A stretch of DNA of 64,000 nt from Amaranthus tricolor (GCF_026212465.1 NC_080063.1:19835297-19899296); one strand, 5' to 3'. Positions 11,064 to 22,868 are shown, counted from the stretch's first letter. The notes: generated by a model from the letters alone, not told the origin. Program-made: numbers and translations.

Positions 11064-12751
11064 CAATACTAAAAAAATGTGGCATATACCTACACTCAAT
11101 CAGTCAGTAAATAAGTGTCATCGGCTATTTTACCTTTAGGCACACATATTGCATTTAGGCACATTTGTTAAGCATGAGAATAATAGCCTCACTTTTAAGT
11201 GTGACTAAATCTTAAGTAAAAATATAAAGAAAATGTGATCATTTCAGCCACAATAATAAGCGCGGCTAAACCCATGTTAAAAAATAGGAAAAAAAAATTT
11301 AAAATTGAACAAAACTATACAATTGCTCCTTTCTTTTCGAAGACCAAAATAAACTACTACTCTCTCGCAGACCCTAACCCAGAGAACAAAAATCTCTCTC
11401 CCAAACCCTAACCCAAATTCGATGAACAAAAAGAACAATTTTGAGTTAATCGCTCTTCTTTTGTAATACTTTGAATGTTGTACCTTTGTTATGCGAGTCT
11501 GTGACTGAATCGAATAAGGTATTTTCGCTATACTATCTTCTCCTTTTGCTCTATAGTTTTCAATCTTTTTATTATTTTGCTGCCATCTATGGATTACTCA
11601 TTTTGTCCTCTAAGAAGGCTTAGAGTATCTTGAATTTGAACTGGATTTTTATCTGTACTTTATTATTATAGCCTTTGGAATTTTGTTCCCTATTATGAAT
11701 GTACATTATATGTTCTATAGTTGTTTTATTGGATGTGGAGATTAGACCAAGGTTGAGTGTTGCAAAGGGTAATTAAGATTAATATCTGTTTTGTTCAATG
11801 TTATTTTTCGTTTTGAGGAATTTTTTATCTATCAAGGATTAAGATTTATATCTGTTCTGTTCCCTATTATGAAAGGGTAATTCTTTTAGTTTATTGCACT
11901 GAAAATTTTGATTATTATGTTGATCAAGGACCCAATTGATCAATGGAGTAGATTTTTCCTGGATTATTTCAACATTTGTGTACTCTGACAAAGTCATGCA
12001 AGCTATGTAGAAAAAAAGCAATGTTAGTGGGTTAATTTTTCATACTTTTCCAGCTTCAGTTTATATATGATTTCAGTTGCTCATTGAAATTTTATTCGTA
12101 TTTGATATTTATAGCTTACACTTATAACATAAATTTTGTCATCATGGTTGTGGTACGGGTCGGTGGTTGTGTTGCCCAATTCAAAGGTTAATTTCTTAAT
12201 CTCACAATTTTAATTTTTCCCCAAATTTTTATAAATTTTGTATGCTTCTATTGTTAATTATTCTTTGTCAAGAATAATATGCCCTACGGTAAACTTTGTC
12301 CCCATTGTACTATCTATTCTGTTAAAAAAATAAAAACAATGAAAAAGGTTATTTATGGAAAAGTTTTTCATCCCACTTTTGAGGATTGTTTAATTGTTGG
12401 AAAGGTTTGATTTTTGTAGGAATGAGTGGCTAACCTTGCAAATAATTCTAATTCATGGAGTTTAATTAGCTGAATTTGTCTATGTTATGAGTGGTTAATA
12501 TAAGAATCATGCCTCAGCTTTAGAAGCAACTAATTGTCTTGTTCTGATAATTGATAATGTTCTTCATCTTCCTTTAATTAAACTAGTGCAAGTCATCATT
12601 GTCATATATGGAAAATAAGTTGTGTTCCTTGGAGTTTTGTTTCCGCTGTATGAATTTCAAGTGTTACTAAGTTGACTTTTTTTTTCGATTGATAATGTAA
12701 AGTTATTTTTAGATTTGCTATTCATTAGTTGTCACCCTACGACCTACGCAT

Positions 12752-13189
12752 ATGATAATACTTTGTTTGTGCTGTATAGGCTGCAACTTTGGCATTTTAC
12801 ATTCTCACAGCACTTTTTGTTTACAACTTTGTGATTATTTTAGTGATCACTGTACTTCTTGCAGGTTTGATACCTGGGTTGTTAAGAAAGTGATCATGGA
12901 TCGCATTTTGGTTGTGTTGAGGTGGTGGAATGGGATTAATAATTTGGGTGAAATCGTATGGAAATTTGAATCTCTTGATCAAGAGGTTAGTACTAATATT
13001 AATTTGTGGACTAGAAAAATTACATTAGGAATTGCTTATCATTTCCTGAATTGCTACATGAAAATCCTTCTTGGCAAGGGTAAGACTTTCTGTTTTTTTC
13101 TTTCTAATTTTGTCATTTGTTGTATAGTCATTGGCACACTTGAACAAGGACTCATGGCAGTTTTCGAGCTAGAATTTTACAGTAAGTGA
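12752..13189 (+). CDS. unassigned 145-aa frame inside the CACTA element
   Basis: An open plus-strand frame in the middle of the element. Its first 45 residues are Cys/His-rich and a TTGCAGGTTTGA word interrupts it, so the more credible part may be an exon starting near 12896 (MDRILVVLRWW). I recognise no domain, and the tail is hydrophobic. It could be a captured host exon or the remnant of an accessory gene, or chance. Confidence 0.2.
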   Translation: MIILCLCCIGCNFGILHSHSTFCLQLCDYFSDHCTSCRFDTWVVKKVIMDRILVVLRWWNGINNLGEIVWKFESLDQEVSTNINLWTRKITLGIAYHFLNCYMKILLGKGKTFCFFLSNFVICCIVIGTLEQGLMAVFELEFYSK

Positions 13190-13800
13190 AGCCGCTAAAC
13201 TGATTTGTCGTTGACTTGAGCTGGTGTTTTTTCTTGTTTTACTTTGTTTTCTTTTAACGTATGTGCACTTCTCTGCTAATGATTAAGAGTCTTTTTTCTT
13301 CCTTCTCCAAATGCAACCTTAACATATTGCAATTGCTTGTTTCCTCACCCCTTATGTTTTTCATGGGTGCAGTGCGCTTTCTTGTTTCAGATGGTCAATT
13401 TTCCATATTGCAAATTTTGCTGCTCCCTAGGTGTGTCTTTGCTAGAGATGTTGTACTTCACTTATTGCAACTGCTACTGCTGCCTGGGTGTGTCTTTGTT
13501 GCTACGCTGCTGCACACAGTGAAAGGAGTTGGCTACGGTCTTGCAAGTGCTGCCAGCTAGTTGCTGTCTTGTACAATGAAGAAGTTTTGTTTCTTGATTT
13601 GGTTTCATTACTTAGTTTGTGTTGAATTTGAGCGGCTATGTATGGCCTTTAATTATTAAGTGGTAAAGTTGTACAACTCTTTAGATGTGTTGAAATTGAG
13701 TTGTAAATTCTATTTTGCTTAAGTTGAAATTTTTTTTTACAAGGTCTCCATTCATTCGTTCGAGCAATTTATTATTATAATGATAATATATTCTTTCAAT

Positions 13801-13834
13801 AACAACAATAATAATAATAATAATAATAATAATA

Positions 13835-13864
<30 letters not shown>
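13801..13864. repeat. (AAT)n-(ATT)n microsatellite forming a perfect hairpin
   Basis: About ten AAT units are followed directly by about ten ATT units, so the array is its own inverted repeat. It lies near the right end of the CACTA element. The minus-strand frame across it (poly-Ile) is an artefact. Confidence 0.95.
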
Positions 13865-13866
<2 letters not shown>

Positions 13867-14170
13867 AATTAATTTATCGCCATAATTAGTTAAAATGTTA
13901 GTGATGTTCATCAGCTACTGCCACATTTATCAAGTGAGGAAAATTTTCAACACCCATAACCGTGGCTAAAGGTACTATAAGCGTGGCTGAAGGTACTATC
14001 AGCTACGCTTATTAGTACATTTAGTTACACTTATTAACCGTGCCTAAAAATTTACCAATACAAGCAGAAACCATGCTTAATTAAGCGTGGCTAAATCTAT
14101 CAGCCTCACATATAAGCATGACTAACTGCATTTTTAAGCGTAGGTAGGTGCAACTTTTTTTGTAGTGCAA

Positions 14171-15230
14171 ATCCAATCCATTAAAGATTAATGCCTACTT
14201 ACATTATCCTTAATGCTTTTTTATGTATCCTTAATGCCTATTTTTAATATCATAAATGCCTATTTACATCATTTTTATTGTCTACTTACAATATTTTAAA
14301 AAATATATAATGGACCAGTCCAATTATAGATGGTCTCTCACAAGAATGTTTTAAGACCATTTCAATAAGAGACGATCTCTCACAAGAATAGTTAAATCAT
14401 ATAAATCAAAAATACATAGATAAGATGAATTTATAAAAATATGAAATTTGATAGAATTAAAAAACTATATCAACTCTTAAAAAAGACAAATTTAACACGA
14501 GAACTTGCATAAACAAAAATATAAGAATATAACTGATATAATACATCATGAAACTCGTGAATCAGTTACTATGTTACTTGGCTTGTTTCCCGGAAAACGA
14601 CGATAAATTCCTTAAATCAGAGAAAATTTGGCACTGAATCAGAAAAATTTTACGAGAACACTAAATTTAAATATGATGCTTTTTCTCTAATATAGTTATA
14701 CCTACTTTATTTGTCGGATTGTACCATTTAAACTTGAAATTTATTACTTTTACTACATATTCATCGTATTTTACAGGCAATCATTTTATCAAATAACTCA
14801 AGATGTAATAAATTTCAATATATAATAATTGTGTTATAACATGAAATTGAGTTATTTAGTCAATAGCTTCAATCTTGTTTACATTATTTCTTATTAATTA
14901 TAAGTTTACTTTCAATTACCATAATTTTTCCTCATAATGTGTTATTTTCATGAGCAAATTCATACTAGCAAACAATAAATTAAATTGCAAAATTCACACA
15001 AATTAGGATCATCTCTATTACAAAAAATCTATTACCTAATATTTGTATTGTTTGAAATTCCTTGATTATTAGAATATAAAGAATCTTTAAATTTTTATTT
15101 TTAAAGCTAAAATAAGGGTCAAAATGGCTAACATTAGGTAACTTATATTTATTTGTATGGTAAGACTATAATAGTATCAATTCACGTTGAATTGTCAAAT
15201 ACTTATATTTATTTTAATGTTAACTTTTAT
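14171..15230. other. intergenic AT-rich DNA with GAGAC/GTCTC remnants
   Basis: Non-coding. The only recognisable items are the GGTCTCTCACAAGAATG and AGAGACGATCTCTCAC words at 14330-14390, matching the cluster left of the CACTA element. Confidence 0.5.
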
Positions 15231-15231
15231 T

Positions 15232-15505
15232 TTATGATAGTAATTTCTTTATTCTATTATACATATTATATTTGACTTTTTATATTATCCAATGAGTTAT
15301 TTGATTATTTATAAATTAAACTATGTTTAAATAAAAATTATAAAAAGTTAATAAAATTAAAATATGTGAGTACACATATCAAACAAGATCTTATTTGACT
15401 ATATTTTTTCTTACACATCAATCTAAATACATAAAATAAGCTTAAACAATAATTAATATCAATAACCGTAATGCAGCAAATATATCAAAACGAAAAAAAT
15501 ATATA
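15232..15505. repeat. Stowaway-like MITE copy, inverted
   Basis: Read in reverse it follows the 9491-9750 element, including the block around TCAAACAAGATCTTATTTGAC and the TTGACTTTTTATATTATCC end. Termini are eroded and boundaries approximate. Confidence 0.6.
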
Positions 15506-15810
15506 TTTTTTGAATTAATAAATAAATTGAAAAAGGATAACTAAATCTCGTTTAACATCTTACTTGAAAAATATGATTATTGAGCCAACTAAAACAACAC
15601 CTGATTTTGACTTGATCATGGTCTCATCATAATATTGACACAAAAATAAAGTCAAATTTGTGAAAAACAAAACAGGAAAAACAGACGGCAGCCCCGCCGG
15701 AAAACCTGCTAATCAATCTCATTTACTACCTTCTTCTCATTTTCTCATTTCCCCCCAAATTTCCCAAAAATTCACTTTTGTCATCAAAAAAAAAAACCCA
15801 ATCTTTTTTC

Positions 15811-16029
15811 TTATATAAAAATCACAATTCCATTTTCATATCATATTTCCCTCAAATTTACCAAAAATCCAATTTTCTTCTTCCTAAAAAAACCATCTTT
15901 TTTTTTTTGTACAAAAAAATCTCGATTCCTTTTTAAATTCTTATTTCACCTATTATTTCCCAGAAAATCAAATTTTTTCTTAAAAAACCCATTTTTTTTC
16001 TCTCTCTAAAAGCTTAGAAACATTCAACA
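15811..16029 (+). promoter_or_regulatory. TATA box and pyrimidine/A-rich leader of the RING gene
   Basis: TTATATAAAA at 15811-15820 is a good TATA box, about 215 bp before the ATG. The leader consists of alternating T-, C- and A-runs and ends in a TCTCTCTC-like stretch shortly before the start. I see no ATG between the TATA box and 16030 other than within the CAACAATGG start context. Confidence 0.6.
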
Positions 16030-17349
16030 ATGGAGGAAGTGGACCCACCTGAGCAGCAACTTCAACAACCCCATCAAGCTCACGTCTTTATGGGTTCTGA
16101 AAGCCCAACTCACCCATCTGTTATATCTCTTTCAGATACTGACCCGGATTGCGATTTGGATCCAAACCCAATTTTCCGACCTGATGAAGATCAGGTGAGC
16201 TTTGTCAACAATGTGTTTCAGCATAGTTCGTCTCAATTTGGGATGATTTCTGGTTCTTCAACTGGGTTGGAATTAGGGTTAGGGTTCGGTTCAGGGTTAG
16301 GATTGGGGTTAGGTTTAGGTGATCAAAGTTATAGACTTTCTGATGATGGTGAAAGGGATAATGAAATTGATTTAGAATTAGGGTTAGGGTTAGGAGTAGG
16401 TGATCGTAATTGGGATTGGGACTGTCATGATAATTTGGTTCGAATGAATGAAGAAACGTGTCAGCCTGAGGGTTTGCGTGCTGTTAATTATTATGATTCA
16501 GATACTGATAAAGAAGATGGCGTTGATTTTTGGAATAATGAAAATGGTCAAGGGCTTGGTGGGGTTAGTGATTTTGATCGTCCTCCGTATTGCTGGGATT
16601 ATTTAGGGTTTAATAATGGGAATCGAATTGAAAATATTGAAGTTGAAGATAGAGAATCTTGTGTAGGGAGTGTTGTGAATGATGAATTTGATGGGTTTTT
16701 GGTCGAAGAAGATTATGATGCTGAGGATGAGGATGTTGGGACGCCAATTCAGTTGGATACAGACGTTTCGAATGTTTTCGATACATATCAAATGAGGGCG
16801 GAACAGCAAGAGATCGGGATTGATACCGATACTGATGAGGGAGGTGAGTTTAGTGCGGATGAAACAATTCGGGATTTGGAATGGGAGATTTTGTTGGCTG
16901 TTAATAATTTCAATCGCGAGGTTTATGATTTTGATTCCAATGTGGATATGTACGAGGCGATTCTAGGTGAGATGGAAGATCGTATGAATGAATGTAGGGG
17001 AAGTCCTCCTGCTGCTGAGTCTGTCATTGAGAATCTTCCAAGTGTTTGGGTGTCTGTCGAGAGTGTGGAGGAGAACGAGGTTGTGTGTGCTATTTGTAGG
17101 GATGATTTTTCGGGGAAGGAAGTGATAAAGCAGCTTCCTTGCTTGCACTATTTCCATGGGGACTGTATTGTTCCTTGGTTGAAGATGAGGAACACTTGTC
17201 CTGTTTGTAGGCATGAACTGCCTACTGACGATCCTGAATATGAAAGCCAGAAGATCGAGAGGGAGATGGAAGAAAGTCTAAATGTCGTTACTAATGAGGA
17301 TTCGTCTCAGGATTCGCAGGTTAGGCCCGATTTCCATGTGTTTCTTTGA
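16030..17349 (+). CDS. RING-H2 E3 ubiquitin-protein ligase
   Basis: This 439-aa intronless protein should transfer ubiquitin from an E2 enzyme to a substrate. The RING-H2 domain spans about Cys353-Cys394, with the pattern C-x2-C-x14-C-x-H-x2-H-x2-C-x10-C-x2-C and the usual CPVCRHELPTDDPEYE tail. Just before it stands GSPPAAESVIENLPSV, the block seen in plant RING ligases of the CIP8/RDUF/At5g08139 class. A conserved-looking WEILLAVNNF region lies at about 285-295. The N-terminal half is acidic and carries two Gly-Leu runs (about residues 78-95 and 115-123) encoded by GGGTTA-like repeats; the second contains DLELGLG, which resembles an LxLxL motif. No membrane segment or signal peptide is seen. 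The CAACAATGG context supports the start. The substrate is unknown. Confidence 0.9.
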   Translation: MEEVDPPEQQLQQPHQAHVFMGSESPTHPSVISLSDTDPDCDLDPNPIFRPDEDQVSFVNNVFQHSSSQFGMISGSSTGLELGLGFGSGLGLGLGLGDQSYRLSDDGERDNEIDLELGLGLGVGDRNWDWDCHDNLVRMNEETCQPEGLRAVNYYDSDTDKEDGVDFWNNENGQGLGGVSDFDRPPYCWDYLGFNNGNRIENIEVEDRESCVGSVVNDEFDGFLVEEDYDAEDEDVGTPIQLDTDVSNVFDTYQMRAEQQEIGIDTDTDEGGEFSADETIRDLEWEILLAVNNFNREVYDFDSNVDMYEAILGEMEDRMNECRGSPPAAESVIENLPSVWVSVESVEENEVVCAICRDDFSGKEVIKQLPCLHYFHGDCIVPWLKMRNTCPVCRHELPTDDPEYESQKIEREMEESLNVVTNEDSSQDSQVRPDFHVFL

Positions 17350-18930
17350 AAACTATATATGATCCTTAGCAATTTCAGCTTCTTGAATCATGTCAAATGG
17401 TTCCATTGCTCTTTTGGAGCTGTTTAATGTCATATAGTCAATGTGGCACCGGATATTTTTAGATGGGCCATTCCGATGCAAATCCAGTAACTGTTTTTAA
17501 ATCGGAAATTGAAATTTTATAGTAACATATGTTGTATATAGAAGTAATTGCTAAAGTGATATGAATTATGTGGTGATCAGTATTGGCGTGTGCCTTCTGA
17601 TTGCTTTTATGATGTGGTTAAACATAAGCTTTCAATCTATAGAGAAAGTATTAAAATTGTGGCATTATTGATGTTCTTGTGGTCCGTTGTGATTGCTTAA
17701 TTGATGTGGTCGTTTGCGCGTTTTTGGGAGCAAAGCTTAGTGTTGTTCAGTCCTTTGATTTGAGAGGATAAGGTGTTCCCCACTTAACATAAATAGAGCC
17801 TAAGTTGGTGAGCCTAGTGACTTGGTCAATGTACTTTAAAGTTGAAAAGTTGCAAATGCTCAACTTTGTTGAAAAATGGTCATGTTAGTGTATCCTAATA
17901 CCAATTGCCAAAGTACCAACTTGTCAATGAATTGAAAACTTGCTAATGCTATTGATATGTTATTGTTGTGTTTGAGCGTTGAGTATTATCGTTTGAAATT
18001 TGTGCCGTGGGATGTGGTTGTGCGAGGGCCGGGATGCCCTCGACAAATGCTCTGTGCGTGAGTACATGGATTTGTTTAAAATATATATCAAATGATTTGG
18101 AGATTGATATGGTACTTTAACCCTTTGCTAGTTGAGTATATAGTAATTACTATTGTTGGTTGGAGTGACCAAAATTTTTTAAACACTTATAGTCTCCTAA
18201 GTTTTGTATGAGATTTAGATTTGGTACTTCAACCGGCAAACGAACCCCGATTCGGGCTGAGCGAATCGAATCGTGATTTGTTGGTAAAACCACCGAATCA
18301 TGTAACACTGCATTGACCACACCATTCACTTGGGGTGAACACAGAAACCTTCCCAAAAACGTGGAAAGTTGTTAAAATGTGGATTTGATCCGTTGATTGG
18401 CGTAAAATTTATGGTGACTAAATTTTTGGAAGGAGTGAAGGAGAAGTTGGCTTGTGAATCCTGTAGGTAAAGTATTAACAATGGGTGGTGATAGAATGAA
18501 TGCCCGAGTAATGAAATAGTTGATTTCATTGAGGACACTGGTTCTGATTTTGGAACAAATTTGTCGGAGTCTGTTCTCTTTCTGAACTGTCCTAGTGCAA
18601 TTTCGGATGAAGACTTCTGAATGTTCATCCATTGTGCCTCGTGCCTTTCAATCTTTGTTAAAGAGAAGTATTTTAGATCTGATACTTTGAAAGGTATTTT
18701 AGTTCTATGCTTTTCCCTTCGTCTGAACAACTAATGGAATAGCTAGTTGAAGAAAGCATTTGAGTTCAGTTGATCGTAATTTTAGCTTGTTAGGAGAAAT
18801 GCCCATAGGAAGCGTGTAGACTGCAGTGTATTCTGTGTTAAAGTCAATATTGAGGATTTAACAAAGACGTAATAGAATTGTGAGGCACGCAGGAAACGGA
18901 ATGAGGAGAAATTTCAGAGGACAATGTGGT
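17350..18930. other. 3' flank of the RING gene and intergenic DNA
   Basis: The 3'UTR probably lies in the first few hundred bases. Minus-strand frames at 18150-18730 overlap each other in different phases and show no domain. I see no gene here. Confidence 0.4.
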
Positions 18931-18936
18931 TTTTAG

Positions 18937-19088
18937 AGGTGTTCATTCAGGTCATAGGATTGATATTGGTTAGGTGTTTCGGGTTTGTGGCGGCATTGGT
19001 TTTTACATAATTTTATATATTTTGAAGTCAAGTTCGGTTATAAGGTCGGGTAAATATCGGGTCGTCAGGTCTATTTTGATCACCCCTT
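18937..19088. repeat. possible hAT-type MITE
   Basis: The left border AGAGGTGTTCATTCAGGTCA and the right border, in reverse AAGGGGTGATCAAAATAG, are loosely inverted, and both match the G-rich GGGGTG ends of many hAT MITEs. No clear 8-bp duplication was found. Confidence 0.35.
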
Positions 19089-20495
19089 GGGTTTCTTGTT
19101 ATAATTAACCTTGTAGTCTGTAAAGTTTAATGTCGTTGATGCTAGCTATATCAAATACTTAGGTTTGAGTTTCTTTGTGGTGCCTTTGATGCTAGCTCCC
19201 AATGACTCGGGAAACAAAGAATGTTTTGAAGAATCGACTATGGCATCAAGCATGTCTTGTGCTCAGTTTTCTTTTTAATCCATGGCGATTTTTTAGGTTG
19301 TGTACTTCAGGTTACAAGTGAGAGGGAGCAACTACTTCACTAATTATAGAATGTGTTCTGATATGTATGTCTGGGTCGTATAGTCATAGCTCTTGGAAGT
19401 CTGGTTCAGTTCTTAAAATTCGATGGTTCTACAACGTGTAGCAAACGGTGAAGGCTAAACATTTAGTTTCCTAAACTAGATACCAAGTTTACATGTATTT
19501 CGACTTTGACTGTTCGCTTGAGTCTAAACTTAAATCTCAACCTCTTTATGAGTCGATTAGACAAATACCCTCATGAAAGTTAGATTATTTAGTAATAACT
19601 TCTTGGGCCAATCACGTTTCTCCAACTCCTTTATATGCAGGGCTATTTTGTTTATTGAATAAAATTGACTGCATTCCTCTAGTCCTCTCTTTGAAGGGAG
19701 TACATGTATGGATTGTCAATCACCTTCTCTCACCTAAACCCAGTTTACAGACGGGGTATTGGGTTGATGATGATCAGCAGGGTAGAACATCGGTCCTAGT
19801 TCGAGAAGTACAATCAGGAATAATATTTGCCTTTGGCATGTTGGAATCATACTCTCTATTCGCAATTCTCGAACCACCATGTTAGGATCCCCTCTCACCT
19901 TTTCCTGCCTTACCTGACTTTTTTCCTAAAAAAGAATGTCTTTGTATATAATTTTATTCCTCATACAGAAAAATCACTGAAAATTTTGTGGGGAATTCTT
20001 GGGACCCAATGAGATTCTGAGAAGGATCCTTAATATACAAGGATCTCCTTCAGATTCTTGTGAAATAATGCCATCAAATCCTAGAAGGGGGTGGTTAAAA
20101 TCCCTAAAAATTGAAACTTCTAGGGAGCAATTGGGTATATAGTGTCCCCTATTATTTGATGGCTACAACCTATACAAAACATTACTTTAACCCTCTTACC
20201 GAAACAAGCACAAAATATAACCAAATGATGGAAAACTTTGGATTTTATACCTACTGGAAATTACTTATAGAAACACCTGTCGATCTTTGAAGCGTCCAAC
20301 GAGGATCTTCGACATGAACTTAAACCTACTTCAACCACCATTGTTATTAGGGGTGATCAGGGTCCGGGAAGATAATGAAAGCGGCAACTCATACCCATAA
20401 AAGATGATGCGGTCGAAGAGATTCTCGACTCGAAAAAAATTCTTTGAAAAAGAGGTTCCAACAAAGAAAATGACCGAGTGATGTTGAATCCTCTA
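19089..20495. other. intergenic, no feature recognised
   Basis: Mixed-composition DNA. Short frames at 19655-20012 and 20357-20548 show no domain or splice logic. Confidence 0.4.
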
Positions 20496-20499
20496 GGAA

Positions 20500-20595
20500 A
20501 AAGAGGTGTGCAAAAGTGAATACCAAATTCAATTCGATATTTAGTCAAATTTGTAGGTTGGATAATTTAGATCGGATATTTTTCACACCCTTAAT
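20500..20595. repeat. possible short hAT-type MITE
   Basis: AGAGGTGTGCAAAAG on the left and, in reverse, TAAGGGTGTGAAAAAT on the right resemble short hAT-MITE ends. The interior has the partially palindromic AATTCGATATTTAG / GATCGGATATTT words. Confidence 0.35.
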
Positions 20596-20784
20596 TGACA
20601 ATTGCTCCCATCATCAAAGAAGAGTTATCAACTCACACCCTTAAACTCCATTTGGATCTCACCAAATTATAATGATCTAAATTAAAATGAATTATTAAAT
20701 CATGTGCACTTTTATTTATGTGAAGTTGTATATGATGTTTGCCACTTAGGGTTAACCCGAAACAACAATTTAATTTTATCATTA

Positions 20785-20890
20785 ACAAGGGTAAGACTGT
20801 ATAAGTTCGACCTTTTCAAACACCACCTTAGGTGGAAGCTACTTAATAACGTTGGATTAATGAAATGTTATTATGCGATATATTTTCCAA
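20785..20890 (+). repeat. possible SINE-like fragment
   Basis: The words AAGGGTAAGACTGTATAAG, CACCTTAGGTGGAAGC and TACTTAATAACGTTGGA follow the layout of plant SINE right parts. A second fragment at 43795-43880 carries CACCTAGGTGTGAGCCACTTAATGAC (split here as CACCTAGGTG and AGCCACTTAATGAC). Both are decayed. Confidence 0.35.
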
Positions 20891-21809
20891 ATATTTTCTG
20901 AATTATGTTTGATTCAATCAAATCTCATGTTAGTAGAGTTCATTTTGAATTTGAATGCCATAAAAGCAACAAAAAACCGGCCTATGCTCTATAGTGAGCA
21001 CTTAGGGTTAGTAGTCTATATATTGTTGCTAATTGCCAAAGCAAATATTTAGTATTCAATCTTATTGAGTAATTTGACAATTGACGCTAAAGCGCATACA
21101 AACAAAGACATGATCACCATTTACAACAAAAATGTCTTTGTTAAACAATTGGATTGTAGGACCTTTGTGTCCCCACTGCCCATGTCTTTATTGATTGCCT
21201 GTTTTGGATATTTTAGCAGATTTCAGGGCAGAGATACTCTTGTAAGATACCATTTTTCATTGAGACGATATTAAACTAGAAGTTTATATTTTCATAATAT
21301 GTATATGTATTAGATGGACAATTTATTTTATATATCAAAGTGCGCCTCACGATCTGTGTATATTTATAAATTTAATTGTTTGAAATGAATGTCAATTCAT
21401 ATAATTTTTAAATAGTAGTTCGACAATTAATTTTCTGAATAAGATAAGGTTTATTTTCCTAATAAACTTAAATAATAAAGGAAAAATATAGGATTTAAAA
21501 ATATGTATTACCTAGACATGCATACAAATATAATTGTCAAATGATAATAAAGAATCATAGACAATAAAATTATTTTGTATTATTGGCATCAACAAATTAA
21601 AATATAATAATAATTAAAATAAATAAACAGAGAAATTACAGGCCCCATTAAAATTAGGTATTGGAGCGGTTGCTTTATTCTATGCTCAACATTGGTTTGT
21701 GGCGTTGGCTTTTGAATGTGGTTTGAGTTGATAAAAATAAGCATTATAACTTTATTTAAAGTTACATTAAAAGGTAATATTTATGACCTTAACATCAAAT
21801 TCCATTTCA
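20891..21809. other. intergenic AT-rich DNA
   Basis: Non-coding by eye. The frame at 21065-21274 has no recognisable domain. Confidence 0.4.
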
Positions 21810-21814
21810 CTCCT

Positions 21815-22315
21815 TGTTGCTAAGTAGTGACTCAAACTAGCAAAACAGGAAGAAGATGGATTTGTGGTCGGTTATTTGCGGTTACCCTTATTTGTGGTCG
21901 GTTATTTGCGGTTACCTTTATTTGCGGTCGGTTATTTGCGGTTACCTTTATTTGCGGTCGGTTATTTGCGGTTACCTTTATTTGTGGTCGGTTATTTGTG
22001 GTTACTTAGTCCCGAAAACCGTCTTTCAAGTCGGTTTATTATAAATACAACCTCTTGTTAGCATTAGGGATTTTGATGATTCACAAATTGTAAGAGAGAT
22101 CACAAGAGAGCCAACGCAATTTGTGAGCGTGATTGTAATTCATCTTGTATTCTTTGCGATCATAGTGAAATTGTTTTTTCTCGGTGCCGGTGGACGTAGC
22201 TATCACGTTGATAGTGAACCACGTTAATTTCTTGTGTCATTTTCTTGTTGTTTGCATTGAATTTCTCGTTGTTTCATTGTTGTTCATCGACTTTTGCTTC
22301 CGCTGTCGCACAACA
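21815..22315 (+). mobile_element. solo LTR of a Ty1/copia-type retrotransposon
   Basis: It starts TGTTGC and ends CAACA, with a perfect 5-bp duplication CTCCT on both sides (21810-21814 and 22316-22320). The 501-bp length and the order U3 repeats, TATAAATA box at about 22040, then GTGCCGGTGGACGTAGC and GAACCACGTTAA words are typical of copia LTRs. No internal domain is present, so it is a solo LTR formed by recombination. Confidence 0.85.
21861..22010 (+). repeat. five 30-bp tandem repeats in the U3 of the solo LTR
   Basis: Units begin at 21861, 21891, 21921, 21951 and 21981. Each combines a TTTGTGGTCGGTTA half and a TTTGCGGTTACC half. Because 30 is a multiple of three, all three plus frames stay open and give three overlapping decapeptide-repeat frames, none of which is a gene. 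Confidence 0.95.
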
Positions 22316-22320
22316 CTCCT

Positions 22321-22868
22321 GATTATGTCAAATAATTTTCTATTTTGAATCGGATAATCTTAGAAATTAAGAATGTTAACAATGATCCATGGTAATAAAG
22401 TAGGTACTAGTTGATTGTTTATAACTTAAAACTCAATTAAAAACTATTCTAATGGAAAAAATTATTACACCTTTAAAGTATACCCCTACTAAATATTATA
22501 AAATTATCTACCAAATTTATATTATTCTTTGGTATTCAAAAAAAAAAAAAAAATCAAGTCAATTTTCTAAACAATCTAAAATTACACAGATTAAATACTT
22601 GTATAATTTTTTTGATTCTCGCCCTCATGATGAAAATTGACGTTTTGAAGATGTATCTTTGAATAATATATGTATGACTAGAATTTAACACTAACCTAGA
22701 TTTTAGACATAACTAAGTACTTTCAAATAAAAATATAAAATATATAAAAATTAATACACTTATACTAATTATATATTAACAAAGTTTTACACACATTATT
22801 TTTATTAATAAGCCATATATTAGAATTGTCATTGATCATATATAAAAGAGTAAAATAAATAAAAAATA
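22321..22868. other. intergenic AT-rich DNA
   Basis: Very AT-rich, with a poly-A run near 22540. No supported feature. Confidence 0.45.

Larger units (their letters stand above)
11067..14167 (+). mobile_element. non-autonomous CACTA (En/Spm) transposon
   Basis: The right end reads CACTACAAAAAAAGTTGC in reverse, stopping at 14167. The left end reads TACTAAAAAAATG from 11067, so its first base has changed from C to T. The 3-bp duplication CAA flanks both sides (11064-11066 and 14168-14170). Subterminal copies of a GCGTGGCTAAA-like word in both orientations (11250-11275 and 13960-14135) fit the binding-site clusters of this superfamily. No TPase or TNPA-like protein is encoded. The interior (about 11330-13680) looks like a transcription unit, with a CCCTAACCC-rich leader and TGCAG-like acceptors, of unknown origin. 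Confidence 0.82.

Noticed and set aside
13681..13911. Poly-isoleucine minus-strand frame
   Set aside because: It is a translation of the AAT/ATT microsatellite.
16603..17214. Minus-strand frames inside the RING gene
   Set aside because: Antisense shadows of a well-supported gene.
18150..18730. Overlapping minus-strand frames of 68-134 aa
   Set aside because: Three phases overlap, no domain, no promoter or splice support.
21861..22010. CRISPR-like spaced repeat
   Set aside because: Units are directly tandem with no unique spacers, inside a plant LTR.
21827..22061. Three overlapping repetitive frames
   Set aside because: Produced by a 30-bp tandem repeat that keeps every frame open.
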